DNA of 64,000 bases from Balanoglossus misakiensis. Its lineage: Eukaryota; Hemichordata. The DNA lies in NCBI GenBank assembly GCA_040954595.2, contig CM082587.2, positions 9,548,001 through 9,612,000 on the forward strand, read 5' to 3'. The position numbers were made by a program, and so were the translations under genes. This document shows, in pieces, positions 44,501 to 59,500 of the stretch. Under the pieces are notes generated by a model. That model had not been told where the DNA came from. It saw only the letters and a list, made by a program, of their open reading frames with translations, and searched no databases. Within the stretch, counting starts at the first letter, position 1. The number at the start of each line of letters is the position of its first letter.

Positions 44501-47500
44501 TCAGCCTACCAATGTAGCTATTGTATTTTCCACTTTTTGTAAGTGAAGCCTGACTGTCGCCTGTCTTTGGTCACCACTTCATAAGCGGTCTTACCCACCA
44601 TTGGCACAAACAGTCTTAGGAAGTAAGCTTTCAGCCTACCAATGTAGCTATTATATTTTCCACTTTTTGTAAGTGAAGCCTGACTGTCGCCTGTCTTAGG
44701 TCACCACTTCATAAGCAGTCTTACCCGTCATTGGCACAAACAGTCTCAGGAAGTAAGCTTTCAGCCTACCAATGTAGCTATTACATTTTCCACTTTTTGT
44801 AAGTGAAGCCTGACTGTCCCCTGTCTTAGGTCACCACTTCATAAGCGGTCTTACCCGTCATTGGCACAAACAGTCTCAGGAAGTAAGCTTTCAGCCTACC
44901 AATGTAGCTATTGTATTTTCCACTTTTTGTAAGTGAAGCCTGACTGTCGCCTGTCTTAGGTCACCACTTCATAAGCGGTCTTACCCGTCATTGGCACAAA
45001 CAGTCTCAGGAAGTAAGCATTCAGCCTACCAATGTAGCTATTGTATTTTCCACTTTTTGTAAGTGAAGCCTGACTGTCTCCTGTCTTAGGTCACCACTTC
45101 ATAAGCGGTCTTACCAGTCATTGGCACAAACAGTCTCAGGAAGTAAGCGTTCAGCCTACCAATGTAGCTATTATATTTTCCACTTTTTGTAAGTGAAGCC
45201 TGACTGTCGCCTGTCTTAGGTCACCACTTCATAAGCGGTCTTACCCGTCATTGGCACAAACAGTCTCAGGAAATAAGCTTTCAGCCTACCAATGTAGCTA
45301 TTGTATTTTCCACTTTTTGTAAGTGAAGCCTGACTGTCGCCTGTCTTAGGTCACCACTTCATAAGCGGTCTTACCCGTCATTGGCACAAACAGTCTCAGG
45401 AAGTAAGCTTTCAGCCTACCAATGTAGCTATTGTATTTTCCACTTTTTGTAAGTGAAGCCTGACTGTCGCCTGTCTTAGGTCACCACTTCATAAGCGGTC
45501 TTACCTGTCATTGGCACAAACAGTCTCAGGAAGTAAGCATTCAGCCTACCAATGTAGCTATTGTATTTTCCACTTTTTGTAAGTGAAGCCTGACTGTCTC
45601 CTGTCTTAGGTCACCACTTCATAAGCGGTCTTACCAGTCATTGGCACAAACAGTCTCAGGAAGTAAGCGTTCAGCCTACCAATGTAGCTATTATATTTTC
45701 CACTTTTTGTAAGTGAAGCCTGACTGTCGCTTGTCTTAGGTCACCACTTCATAAGCGGTCTTACCCGTCATTGGCACAAACAGTCTCAGGAAGTAAGCTT
45801 TCAGTCTAGCAATGTAGCTATTGTATTTTCCACTTTTTGTAAGTGAAGCCTGACTGTCGCCTGTCTTAGGTCACCACTTCATAAGCGGTCTTACCCGTCA
45901 TTGGCACAAACAGTCTCAGGAAGTAAGCTTTCAGCCTACCAATGTAGCTATTGTATTTTCCACTTTTTGTAAGTGAAGCCTGACTGTCGCCCGTCTTAGG
46001 TCACCACTTCATTAGAGGTCTTACACGTCATTGGCACAAACAGTCTCAGGAAGTAAGCTTTCAGCCTACCAATGTAGCTATTATATTTTCCACTTTTTGT
46101 AAATGAAGCCTGACTGTCGCCTGTCTTTGGTCACCACTTCATAAGCGGTCTTACCCGTCATTGGCACAAACAGTCTCAGGAAGTAAGCTTTCAGCCTACC
46201 AATGTAGCTATTGTATTTTCCACTTTTTGTAAGTGAAGCCTGACTGTCGCCCGTCTTAGGTCACCACTTCATTAGAGGTCTTACACGTCATTGGCACAAA
46301 CAGTCTCAGGAAGTAAGCTTTCAGCCTACCAATGTAGCTATTATATTTTCCACTTTTTGTAAATGAAGCCTGACTGTCGCCTGTCTTTGGTCACCACTTC
46401 ATAAGCGGTCTTACCCGTCATTGGCACAAACAGTCTCAGGAAGTAAGCTTTCAGCCTACCAATGTAGCTATTGTATTTTCCACTTTTTGTAAGTGAAGCC
46501 TGACTGTCGCCTGTCTTAGGTCACCACTTCATAAGCGGTCTTACCCGTCATTGGCACAAACAGTCTCAGGAAGTAAGCTTTCAGCCTACCAATGTAGCTA
46601 TTATATTTTCCACTTTTTGTAAGTGAAGCCGGACTGTCGCCTGTCTTAGGTCACCACTTCATAAGCGGTCTTACCCATCATTGGCACAAACAGTCTCAGG
46701 AAGTAAGCTTTCAGCTTACCAATGTAGCTATTACATTTTCCACTTTTTGTAAGTGAATCCTGACTGTCGCCTGTCTTAGGTCACCACTTCATAAGCGGTC
46801 TTACCCGTCATTGGCACAAACAGTCTCAGGAAGTAAGCTTTCAGCTTACCAATGTAGCTATCATATTTTCCACTTTTTGTAAGTGAAGCCTGACTGTCGC
46901 CTGTCTTAGGTCACCACTTCATAAGCGGTCTTACCCGTCATTGGCACAAACAGTCTCAGGAAGTAAGCTTTCACCTTACCAATGTAGCTATTACATTTTC
47001 CACTTTTTGTAAGTGAAGCCTGACTGTCGCCTGTCTTAGGTCACCACTTCATAAGCGGTCTTACCCATCATTGGCACAAACAGTCTCAGGAAGTAAGCTT
47101 TCAGCCTACCAATGTAGCTATTGTATTTTCCACTTTTTGTAAGGGAAGCCTGACTGTCGCCTGAATTGGGTCACCACTTCATAAGCGGTCTTACCCGTCA
47201 TTGGCACAAACAGTCTCAGGAAGTAAGCTTTCAGCCTACCAATGTAGCTATTATATTTTCCACTTTTTGTAAGTGAAGCCTGACTGTCGCCTGTCTTTGG
47301 TCACCACTTCATAAGCAGTCTTACCCGTCATTGGCACAAACAGTCTCAGGAAGTAAGCTTTCAGCCAACCAATGTAGCTATTATATTTTCCACTTTTTGT
47401 AAATGAAGCCTGACTGTTGCCTGTCTTTGGTCACCACTTCATAAGCGGTCTTACCCGTCATTGGCATAAACAGTCTCAGGAAGTATGCTTTCAGCCTACC

Positions 47501-50500
47501 AATGTAACTATTATATTTTCCACTTTTTGTAAGTGAAGCCTGACTGTTGCCTGTCTTTGGTCACCACTTCATAAGCGGTCTAACCCGTCATTGGCACAAA
47601 CAGTCTCAGGAAGTAAGCTTTCAGCTTACCAATGTAGCTATTACATTTTCCACTTTTTGTAAGTGAAGCCTGACTGTCGCCTGTCTTAGGTCACCACTTC
47701 ATAAGCGGTCTTACCCATCATTGGCACAAACAGTCTCAGGAAGTAAGCTTTCGGCCTACCAATGTAGCTATTGTATTTTCCACTTTTTGTAAGGGAAGCC
47801 TGACTGTCGCCTGTCTTAGGTCACCACTTCATAAGCGGTCTTACCCGTCATTGGCACAAACAGTCTCAGGAAGTAAGCTTTCAGCCTACCAATGTAGCTA
47901 TTGTATTTTCCACTTTTTGTAAGTGAAGCCTGACTGTCGCCTGTCTTAGGTCACCACTTCATAAGCGGTCTTACCCGTGATTGGCACAAACAGTCTCAGG
48001 AAGTAAGCTTTCAGCCTACCAATGTAGCTATTATATTTTCCACTTTTTGTAAGTGAAGCCTGACTGTTGCCTGTCTTTGGTCACCACTTCATAAGCAGTC
48101 TTACCCGTCATTGGCACAAACAGTCTCAAGAAGTAAGCTTTCAGCCTACCAATGTAGCTATTATATTTTCCACTTTTTGTAAATGAAGCCTGACTGTCGC
48201 CTGTCTTTGGTCACCACTTCATAAGCGGTCTTACCCGTCATTGGCACAAACAGTCTCAGGAAGTAAGCTTTCAGCTTACCAATGTAGCTATTACATTTTC
48301 CACTTTTTGTAAGTGAAGCCTGACTGTCCCCTGTCTTAGGTCACCACTTCATAAGCGGTCTTACCCGTCATTGGCACAAACAGTCTCAGGAAGTAAGCTT
48401 TCAGCCTACCAATGTAGCTATTGTATTTTCCACTTTTTGTAAGTGAAGCCTGACTGTCGTCTTTCTTAGGTCACCACTTCATAAGAGGTCTTACCCGTCA
48501 TTGGCACAAACAGTCTCAGGAAGTAAGCATTCAGCCTACCAATGTAGCTATTGTATTTTCCACTTTTTGTAAGTGAAGCCTGACTGTCTCCTGTCTTAGG
48601 TCACCACTTCATAAGCGGTCTTACCAGTCATTGGCACAAACAGTCTCAGGAAGTAAGCGTTCAGCCTACCAATGTAGCTATTACATTTTCCACTTTTTGT
48701 AAGTGAAGCCTGACTGTCCCCTGTCTTAGGTCACCACTTCATAAGCGGTCTTACCCGTCATTGGCACAAACAGTCTCAGGAAGTAAGCTTTCAGCCTACC
48801 AATGTAGCTATTGTATTTTCCACTTTTTGTAAGTGAAGCCTGACTGTCGCCTGTCTTAGGTCACCACTTCATAAGCGGTCTTACCCGTCATTGGCACAAA
48901 CAGTCTCAGGAAGTAAGCTTTCAGCCTACCAATGTAGCTATTGTATTTTCCACTATTTGTAAGTGAAGCCTGACTGTCGCTCGTCTTAGGTCACCACTTC
49001 ATTAGAGGTCTTACCCGTCATTGGCACAAACAGTCTCAGGAAGTAAGCTTTCAGCCTACCAATGTAGCTATTGTATTTTCCACTTTTTGTAAGTGAAGCC
49101 TGACTGTCGCCTGTCTTAGGTCACCACTTCATAAGCGGTCTTACCCGTCATTGGCACAAACAGTCTCAGGAAGTAAGCTTTCAGCCTACCAATGTAGCTA
49201 TTGTATTTTCCACTATTTGTAAGTGAAGCCTGACTGTCGCCCGTCTTAGGTCACCACTTCATTAGAGGTCTTACCCGTCATTGGCACAAACAGTCTCAGG
49301 AAGTAAGCTTTCAGCTTACCAATGTAGCTATTACATTTTCCACTTTTTGTAAGTGAAGCCTGACTGTCGCCTGTCTTAGGTCACCACTTCATAAGCGGTC
49401 TTACCCATCATTGGCACAAACAGTCTCAGGAAGTAAGCTTTCAGCCTACCAATGTAGCTATTGTATTTTCCACTTTTTGTAAGGGAAGCCTGACTGTCGC
49501 CTGTCTTAGGTCACCACTTCATAAGCGGTCTTACCCGTCATTGGCACAAACAGTCTCAGGAAGTAAGCTTTCAGCCTACCAATGTAGCTATTGTATTTTC
49601 CACTATTTGTAAGTGAAGCCTGACTGTCGCCCGTCTTAGGTCACCACTTCATTAGAGGTCTTACCCGTCATTGGCACAAACAGTCTCAGGAAGTAAGCTT
49701 TCAGCCTACCAATGTAGCTATTATATTTTCCACTTTTTGTAAATGAAGCCTGACTGTCGCCTGTCTTTGGTCACCACTTCATTAGAGGTCTTACCCGTCA
49801 TTGGCACAAACAGTCTCAGGAAGTAAGCTTTCAGCCTACCAATGTAGCTATTATATTTTCCACTTTTTGTAAGTGAAGCCTGACTGTCGCCTGTCTTTGG
49901 TCACCACTTCATAAGCGGTCTTACCCATCATTGGCACAAACAGTCTCAGGAAGTAAGCTTTCAGCTTACCAATGTAGCTATTACATTTTCCACTTTTTGT
50001 AAGTGAAGCCTGACTGTCGCCTGTCTTAGGTCACCACTTCATAAGCGGTATTACCCGTCATTGGCACAAACAGTCTCAGGAAGTAAGCTTTCAGCTTACC
50101 AATGTAGCTATCATATTTTCCACTTTTTGTAAGTGAAGCCTGACTGTCGCCTGTCTTAGGTCACCACTTCATAAGCGGTCTTACCCGTCATTGGCACAAA
50201 CAGTCTCAGGAAGTAAGCTTTCACCTTACCAATGTAGCTATTACATTTTCCACTTTTTGTAAGTGAAGCCTGACTGTCGCCTGTCTTAGGTCACCACTTC
50301 ATAAGCGGTCTTACCCATCATTGGCACAAACAGTCTCAGGAAGTAAGCTTTCAGCCTACCAATGTAGCTATTGTATTTTCCACTTTTTGTAAGGGAAGCC
50401 TGACTGTCGCCTGAATTAGGTCACCACTTCATAAGCGGTCTTACCCGTCATTGGCACAAACAGTCTCAGGAAGTAAGCTTTCAGCCTACCAATGTAGCTA

Positions 50501-53500
50501 TTATATTTTCCACTTTTTGTAAGTGAAGCCTGACTGTCGCCTGTCTTTGGTCACCACTTCATAAGCAGTCTTACCCGTCATTGGCACAAACAGTCTCAGG
50601 AAGTAAGCTTTCAGCCTACCAATGTAGCTATTGTATTTTCCACTTTTTGTAAGGGAAGCCTGACTGTCGCCTGTCTTAGGTCACCACTTCATAAGCGGTC
50701 TTACCCGTCATTGGCACAAACAGTCTCAGGAAGTAAGCTTTCAGCCTACCAATGTAGCTATTGTATTTTCCACTTTTTGTAAGTGAAGCCTGACTGTCGC
50801 CTGTCTTAGGTCACCACTTCATAAGCGGTCTTACCCGTCATTGGCACAAACAGTCTCAGGAAGTAAGCTTTCAGCCTACCAATGTAGCTATTATATTTTC
50901 CACTTTTTGTAAGTGAAGCCTGACTGTTGCCTGTCTTTGGTCACCACTTCATAAGCAGTCTTACCCGTCATTGGCACAAACAGTCTCAGGAAGTAAGCTT
51001 TCAGCCTACCAATGTAGCTATTATATTTTCCACTTTTTTGTAAATGAAGCCTGACTGTCGCCTGTCTTTGGTCACCACTTCATAAGCGGTCTTACCCGTC
51101 ATTGGCATAAACAGTCTCAGGAAGTAAGCTTTCAGCCTACCAATGTAGCTATTATATTTTCCACTTTTTGTAAGTGAAGCCTGACTGTCGCCTGTCTTTG
51201 GTCACCACTTCATAAGCGGTCTTACCCGTCATTGGCACAAACAGTCTCAGGAAGTAAGCTTTCAGCCTACCAATGTAGCTATTATATTTTCCACTTTTTG
51301 TAAGTGAAGCCTGACTGTCGCCTGTCTTTGGTCACCACTTCATAAGCGGTCTTACCCACCATTGGCACAAACAGTCTTAGGAAGTAAGCTTTCAGCCTAC
51401 CAATGTAGCTATTATATTTTCCACTTTTTGTAAGTGAAGCCTGACTGTCGCCTGTCTTAGGTCACCACTTCATAAGCAGTCTTACCCGTCATTGGCACAA
51501 ACAGTCTCAGGAAGTAAGCTTTCAGCCTACCAATGTAGCTATTACATTTTCCACTTTTTGTAAGTGAAGCCTTACTGTCCCCTGTCTTAGGTCACCACTT
51601 CATAAGCGGTCTTACCCGTCATTGGCACAAACAGTCTCAGGAAGTAAGCTTTCAGCCTACCAATGTAGCTATTGTATTTTCCACTTTTGTAAGTGAAGCC
51701 TGACTGTCGCCTGTCTTAGGTCACCACTTCATAAGCGGTCTTACCCGTCATTGGCACAAACAGTCTCAGGAAGTAAGCATTCAGCCTACCAATGTAGCTA
51801 TTGTATTTTCCACTTTTTGTAAGTGAAGCCTGACTGTCTCCTGTCTTAGGTCACCACTTCATAAGCGGTCTTACCAGTCATTGGCACAAACAGTCTCAGG
51901 AAGTAAGCGTTCAGCCTACCAATGTAGCTATTATATTTTCCACTTTTGTAAGTGAAGCCTGACTGTCGCCTGTCTTAGGTCACCACTTCATAAGCGGTCT
52001 TACCCGTCATTGGCACAAACAGTCTCAGGAAGTAAGCTTTCAGCCTACCAATGTAGCTATTGTATTTTCCACTTTTTGTAAGTGAAGCCTGACTGTCGCC
52101 TGTCTTAGGTCACCACTTCATAAGCGGTCTTACCCGTCATTGGCACAAACAGTCTCAGGAAGTAAGCTTTCAGCCTACCAATGTAGCTATTGTATTTTCC
52201 ACTTTTTGTAAGTGAAGCCTGACTGTCGCCCGTCTTAGGTCACCACTTCATTAGAGGTCTTACCCGTCATTGGCACAAACAGTCTCAGGAAGTAAGCTTT
52301 CAGCCTACCAATGTAGCTATTATATTTTCCACTTTTTGTAAGTGAAGCCTGACTGTCGCCTGTCTTAGGTCACCACTTCATAAGCGGTCTTACCCGTCAT
52401 CGGCACAAACAGTCTCAGGAAGTAAGCTTTCAGCTTACCAATGTAGCTATTACATTTTCCACTTTTTGTAAGTGAAGCCTGACTGTCGCCTGTCTTAGGT
52501 CACCACTTCATAAGCGGTCTTACCCACCATTGGCACAAACAGTCTCAGGAAGTAAGCTTTCAGCCTACCAATGTAGCTATTGTATTTTCCACTTTTTGTA
52601 AGGGAAGCCTGACTGTCGCCTGTCTTAGGTCACCACTGCATAAGCGGTCTTACCCGTCATTGCCACAAACAGTCTCAGGAAGTAAGCTTTCAGCCTACCA
52701 ATGTAGCTATTGTATTTTCCACTTTTTGTAAGTGAAGCCTGACTGTCGCCTGTCTTAGGTCACCACTTCATAAGCGGTCTTACCCGTCATTGGCACAAAC
52801 AGTCTCAGGAAGTAAGCTTTCAGCCTACCAATGTAGCTATTGTATTTTCCACTTTTTGTAAGTGAAGCCTGACTGTCGCCCGTCTTAGGTCACCACTTCA
52901 TTAGAGGTCTTACCCGTCATTGGCACAAACAGTCTCAGGAAGTAAGCTTTCAGCCTACCAATGTAGCTATTATATTTTCCACTTTTTGTAAGTGAAGCCT
53001 GACTGTCGCCTGTCTTAGGTCACCACTTCATAAGCGGTCTTACCCATCATTGGCACAAACAGTCTCAGGAAGTAAGCTTTCAGCCTACCAATGTAGCTAT
53101 TGTATTTTGCACTTTTTGTAAGTGAAGCCTGACTGTCGCCTGTCTTAGGTCACCACTGCATAAGCGGTCTTACCCACCATTGGCACAAACAGTCTCAGGA
53201 AGTAAGCTTTCAGCCTACCAATGTAGCTATTGTATTTTCCACTTTTTGTAAGGGAAGCCTGACTGTCGCCTGTCTTAGGTCACCACTTCATAAGCGGTCT
53301 TACCCATCATTGGCACAAACAGTCTCAGGAAGTAAGCTTTCAGCCTACCAATGTAGCTATTGTATTTTCCACTTTTTGTAAGGGAAGCCTGACTGTCGCC
53401 TGTCTTAGGTCACCACTGCATAAGCGGTCTTACCCGTCATTGCCACAAACAGTCTCAGGAAGTAAGCTTTCAGCCTACCAATGTAGCTATTGTATTTTCC

Positions 53501-56500
53501 ACTTTTTGTAAGTGAAGCCTGACTGTCGCCTGTCTTAGGTCACCACTTCATAAGCGGTCTTACCCGTCATTGGCACAAACAGTCTCAGGAAGTAAGCTTT
53601 CATCCTACCAATGTAGCTATTGTATTTTTCACTTTTTGTAAGTGAAGCCTGACTGTCGCCTGTCTTAGGTCACCACTTCATAAGCAGTCTTACCCGTCAT
53701 TGGCACAAACAGTCTCAGGAAGTAAGCTTTCAGCCTACCAATGTAGCTATTGTATTTTCCACTTTTTGTAAGTGAAGCCTGACTGTCGCCTGTCTTAGGT
53801 CACCACTTCATAAGCAGTCTTACCCGTCATTGGCACAAACAGTCTCAGGAAGTAAGCTTTCAGCCTACCAATGTAGCTATTGTATTTTCCACTTTTTGTA
53901 AGTGAAGCCTGACAGTCGCCTGTCTTAGGTCACCACTTCATAAGCGGTCTTACCCGTCATTGGCACAAACAGTCTCAGGACGTAAGCTTTCAGCCTACCA
54001 ATGTAGCTATTGTATTTTCCACTTTTTGTTAGTGAAGCCTGACTGTCGACTGTCTTAGGTCACCACTTCATAAGCGGTCTTACCCGTCATTGGCACAAAC
54101 AGTCTCAGGATGTAAGCATTCAGCCTACCAATGTAGCTATTGTATTTTCCACTTTTTGTAAGTGAAGCCTGACTGTCGCCTGTCTTAGGTCACCACTTCA
54201 TAAGCGGTCTTACCCGTCATTGGCACAAACAGTCTCAGGAAGTAAGCTTTCAGCCTACCAATGTAGCTATTGTATTTTCCACTTTTTGTAAGTGAAGCCT
54301 GACAGTCGCCTGTCTTAGGTCACCACTTCATAAGCGGTCTTACCCGTCATTGGCACAAACAGTCTCAGGACGTAAGCTTTCAGCCTACCAATGTAGCTAT
54401 TGTATTTTCCACTTTTTGTAAGTGAATCCTGACTGTCGCCTGTCTTAGGTCACCACTTCATCAGCGGTCTTACCCGTCATTGGCACAAACAGTCTCAGGA
54501 AGTAAGCTTTCATCCTACCAATGTAGCTATTGTATTTTTCACTTTTTGTAAGTGAAGCCTGACTGTCGCCTGTCTTAGGTCACCACTTCATAAGCAGTCT
54601 TACCCGTCATTGGCACAAACAGTCTCAGGAAGTAAGCTTTCAGCCTACCAATGTAGCTATTGTATTTTCCACTTTTTGTAAGTGAAGCCTGACTGTCGCC
54701 TGTCTTAGGTCACCACTTCATAAGCAGTCTTACCCGTCATTGGCACAAACAGTCTCAGGAAGTAAGCTTTCAGCCTACCAATGTAGCTATTGTATTTTCC
54801 ACTTTTTGTAAGTGAAGCCTGACAGTCGCCTGTCTTAGGTCACCACTTCATAAGCGGTCTTACCCGTCATTGGCACAAACAGTCTCAGGACGTAAGCTTT
54901 CAGCCTACCAATGTAGCTATTGTATTTTCCACTTTTTGTTAGTGAAGCCTGACTGTCGACTGTCTTAGGTCACCACTTCATAAGCGGTCTTACCCGTCAT
55001 TGGCACAAACAGTCTCAGGATGTAAGCATTCAGCCTACCAATGTAGCTATTGTATTTTCCACTTTTTGTAAGTGAAGCCTGACTGTCGCCTGTCTTAGGT
55101 CACCACTTCATAAGCGGTCTTACCCGTCATTGGCACAAACAGTCTCAGGAAGTAAGCTTTCAGCCTACCAATGTAGCTATTGTATTTTCCACTTTTTGTA
55201 AGTGAAGCCTGACAGTCGCCTGTCTTAGGTCACCACTTCATAAGCGGTCTTACCCGTCATTGGCACAAACAGTCTCAGGACGTAAGCTTTCAGCCTACCA
55301 ATGTAGCTATTGTATTTTCCACTTTTTGTAAGTGAATCCTGACTGTCGCCTGTCTTAGGTCACCACTTCATCAGCGGTCTTACCCGTCATTGGCACAAAC
55401 AGTCTCAGGAAGTAAGCTTTCAGCCTACCAACGTAGCAGCTATGTATTTTCCACTTTTTGTAAGTGAAGCCTGACTGTCGCCTGTCTTAGGTCACCACTT
55501 CATAAGCGGTCTTACCCGTCATTGGCACAAACAGTCTCAGGAAGTAAGCTTTCAGCCTACCAATGTAGCTATTGTATTTTCCACTTTTTCTAAGTGAAGC
55601 CTGACTGTCGCCTGTCTTAGATCACCACTTCATAAGCGGTCTTACCCGTCATTGGCACAAACAGTCTCAGGAAGTAAGCTTTCAGCCTACCGATGTAGCT
55701 ATTGTATTTTCCACTTTTTGTAAGTGAAGCCTGACTGTCGCCTGTCTTAGGTCACCACTTCATAAGCGGTCTTACCCGTCATTGGCACAAACAGTCTCAG
55801 GAAGTAAGCTTTCAGCCTACCAATGTAGCTATTGTATTTTCCACTTTTTGTAAGTGAAGCCTGACTGTCGCCTCTCTTAGGTCACCACTTCATAAGCGGT
55901 CTTACCGTCATTGGCACAAAAAGTCTCAGGAAGTAAGCTTTCAGCCTGCCAATGTAGCTATTGTATTTTTCACTTTTTGTAAGTGAAGCCTGACTGTCGC
56001 CTGTCTTAGGTCACCACTTCATAAGCGGTCTTACCCGTCATTGGCACAAACAGTCTCAGGACGTAAGCTTTTAGCCTACCACTGTAGCTATTGTATTTTC
56101 CACTTTTTGTAAGTGAAGCTTGACTGTCGCCTGTCTTAGGTCACCACTTCATAAGCGGTCTTACCCGTCATTGGCACAAACAGTCTCAGGAAGTAAGCTT
56201 TCAGCCTACCAATGTAGCTATTATATTTTCCACTTTTTGTAAGTGAAGCCTGACTGTCGCCTTTCTTAGGTCACCACTTCATAAGCGGTCTTACCCGTTA
56301 TTGGCACAAACAGTCTCAGGAAGTAAGCTTTCAGCCTACCAATGTAGCTATAGAATTTTCCACTTTTTGTAAGTGAAGCCTGACTGTCGCCTGTCTTAGG
56401 TCACCACTGCATAAGCGGTCTTACCCGTCATTGGCACAAACAGTCTCAGGATTTAAGCTTTCAGCCTACCAATGTAGCTATTGTATTTTCCACTTTTTGT

Positions 56501-59500
56501 AAGTGAAGCCTGACTGTCGCCTGTCTTAGGTCACCACTTCATAAGCGGTGTTACCCGTCATTGGCACAAACAGTCTCAGGAAGTAAGCTTTCAGCCTACC
56601 AATGTAGCTATTGTATTTTCCACTTTTTGTAAGTGAAGCCTGACTGTCGCCTCTCTTAGGTCACCACTTCATAAGCGGTCTTACCGTCATTGGCACAAAC
56701 AGTCTCAGGACGTAAGCTTTCAGCCTATACCAATGTAGCTATTTTATTTTCCACTTTTTGTAAGTGAAGCCTGACTGTCGACTGTCTTAGGTCACCACTT
56801 CATAAGCGGTCTTACCCGTCATTGGCACAAACAGTCTCAGGATGTAAGCATTTAGCCTACCAATGTAGCTATTGTATTTTCCACTTTTTGTAAGTGAAGC
56901 GTGACTGTCGCCTGTCTTAGGTCACCACTTCATAAGCGGTCTTACCCGTCATTGGCACAAACAGTCTCAGGAAGTAAGCTTTCAGCCTACCAATGTAGCT
57001 ATTGTATTTTCCACTTTTTGTAAGTGAAGCCTGACTGTCGCCTGTCTTAGGTCACCACTTCATAAGCGGTCTTACCCGTCATTGGCACAAACAGTCTCAG
57101 GAAGTAAGCTTTCAGCCTACCAATGTAGCTATTGTATTTTCCACCTTTTGTAAGTGAATCCTGACTGTCGCCTGTCTTAGGTCACCACTTCATCAGCGGT
57201 CTTACCCGTCATTGGCACAAACAGTCTCAGGAAGTAAGCTTTCAGCCTACCAATGTAGCAGCTATGTATTTTCCACTTTTTGTAAGTGAAGCCTGACTGT
57301 CGCCTGTCTTAGGTCACCACTTCATAAGCGGTCTTACCCGTCATTGGCACAAACAGTCTCAGGAAGTAAGCTTTCAGCCTACCAATGTAGCTATTGTATT
57401 TTCCACTTTTTGTAAGTGAAGCCTGACTGTCGCCTGTCTTAGGTCACCACTTCATAAGCGGTCTTACCCGTCATTGGCACAAACAGTCTCAGGAAGTAAG
57501 CTTTCAGCCTACCGATGTAGCTATTGTATTTTCCACTTTTTGTAAGTGAAGCCTGACTGTCGCCTCTCTTAGGTCACCACTTCATAAGCGGTCTTACCCG
57601 TCATTGGCACAAACAGTCTCAGGAAGTAAGCTTTCAGCCTACCAATGTAGCTATTGTATTTTCCACTTTTTGTAAGTGAAGCCTGACTGTCGCCTCTCTT
57701 AGGTCACCACTTCATAAGCGGTCTTACCGTCATTGGCACAAAAAGTCTCAGGAAGTAAGCTTTCAGCCTACCAATGTAGCTATTGTATTTTTCACTTTTT
57801 GTAAGTGAAGCCTGACTGTCGCCTGTCTTAGGTCACCACTTCATAAGCGGTCTTACCCGTCATTGGCACAAACAGTCTCAGGACGTAAGCTTTCAGCCTA
57901 CCACTGTAGCTATTGTATTTTCCACTTTTTGTAAGTGAAGCCTGACTGTCGCCTGTCTTAGGTCACCACTTCATAAGCGGTCTTACCCGTCATTGGCACA
58001 AACAGTCTCAGGAAGTAAGCTTTCAGCCTACCAATGTAGCTATTATATTTTCCACTTTTTGTAAGTGAAGCCTGACTGTCGCCTTTCTTAGGTCACCACT
58101 TCATAAGCGGTCTTACCCGTTATTGGCACAAACAGTCTCAGGAAGTAAGCTTTCAGCTAACCAATGTAGCTATAGAATTTTCCACTTTTTGTAAGTGAAG
58201 CCTGACTGTCGCCTGTCTTAGGTCACCACTGCATAAGCGGTCTTACCCGTAATTGGCACAAACAGTCTCAGGATTTAAGCTTTCAGCCTACCAATGTAGC
58301 TATTGTATTTTCCACTTTTTGTAAGTGAAGCCTGACTGTCGCCTGTCTTAGGTCACCACTTCATAAGCGGTCTTACCCGTCATTGGCACAAACAGTCTGA
58401 GGAAGTAAGCTTTCAGCCTACCAATGTAGCTATTGTATTTTCCACTTTTTGTAAGTGAAGCCTGACTGTCGCCTCTCTTAGGTCACCACTTCATAAGCGG
58501 TCTTACCGTCATTGGCACAAACAGTCTCAGGAAGTAAGCTTTCAGACTACCAATGTAGCTATTGTATTTTCCACTTTTTGTAAGTGAAGCCTGACTGTCG
58601 CCTGTCTTAGGTCACCACTTCATAAGCGGTCTTAACCGTCATTGGCACAAACAGTCTCAGGACGTAAGCTTTCAGCCTACCACTGTAGATATTGTATTTT
58701 CCACTTTTTATAAGTGAAGCCTGACTGTCGCCTGTCTTAGGTCACCACTTCATAAGTGGTCTTACCCATTATTGGCACAAACAGTCTCAGGAAGTAAGAT
58801 TTCAGCCTACCAATGTAGCTATAGAATTTTCCACTTTTTGTAAGTGAAGCCTGACTGTCGCCTGTCTTAGGTCACCACTGCATAAGCGCTCTTACCCGTC
58901 ATTGGCACAAACAGTCTCAGGATTTAAGCTTTCAGCCTACCGATGTAGCTATTGTATTTTCCACTTTTTGTAAGTGAAGCCTGACTGTCGCCTGTCTTAG
59001 GTCACCACTTCATAAGCGGTCTTACCCGTCATTGGCACAAACAGTCTCAGGAAGTAAGCATTCAGCCTACCAATGTAGCTATTGTATTTTCCACTTTTTG
59101 TAAGTGAAGCCTGACTGTCGCCTGTCTTAGGTCACCACTTCATAAGCGGTCTTACCCGTCATTGGCACAAACTGTCTCAGGATGTAAGCATTCAGCCTAC
59201 CAATGTAGCTATTGTATTTTTCACTTTTTGTAAGTGAAGCCTGACTGTCGCCTGTCTTAGGTCACCACTTCATAAGCGGTCTTACCCGTCATTGGCACAA
59301 ACAGTCTCAGGACGTAAGCTTTCAGCCTACCACTGTAGCTATTGTATTTTCCACTTTTTGTAAGTGAAGCCTGACTGTCGCCTGTCTTAGGTCACCACTT
59401 CATAAGCGGTCTTACCCGTCATTGGCACAAACAGTCTCAGGAAGTAAGCTTTCAGCCTACCAATGTAGCTATTATATTTTCCACTTTTTGTAAGTGAAGC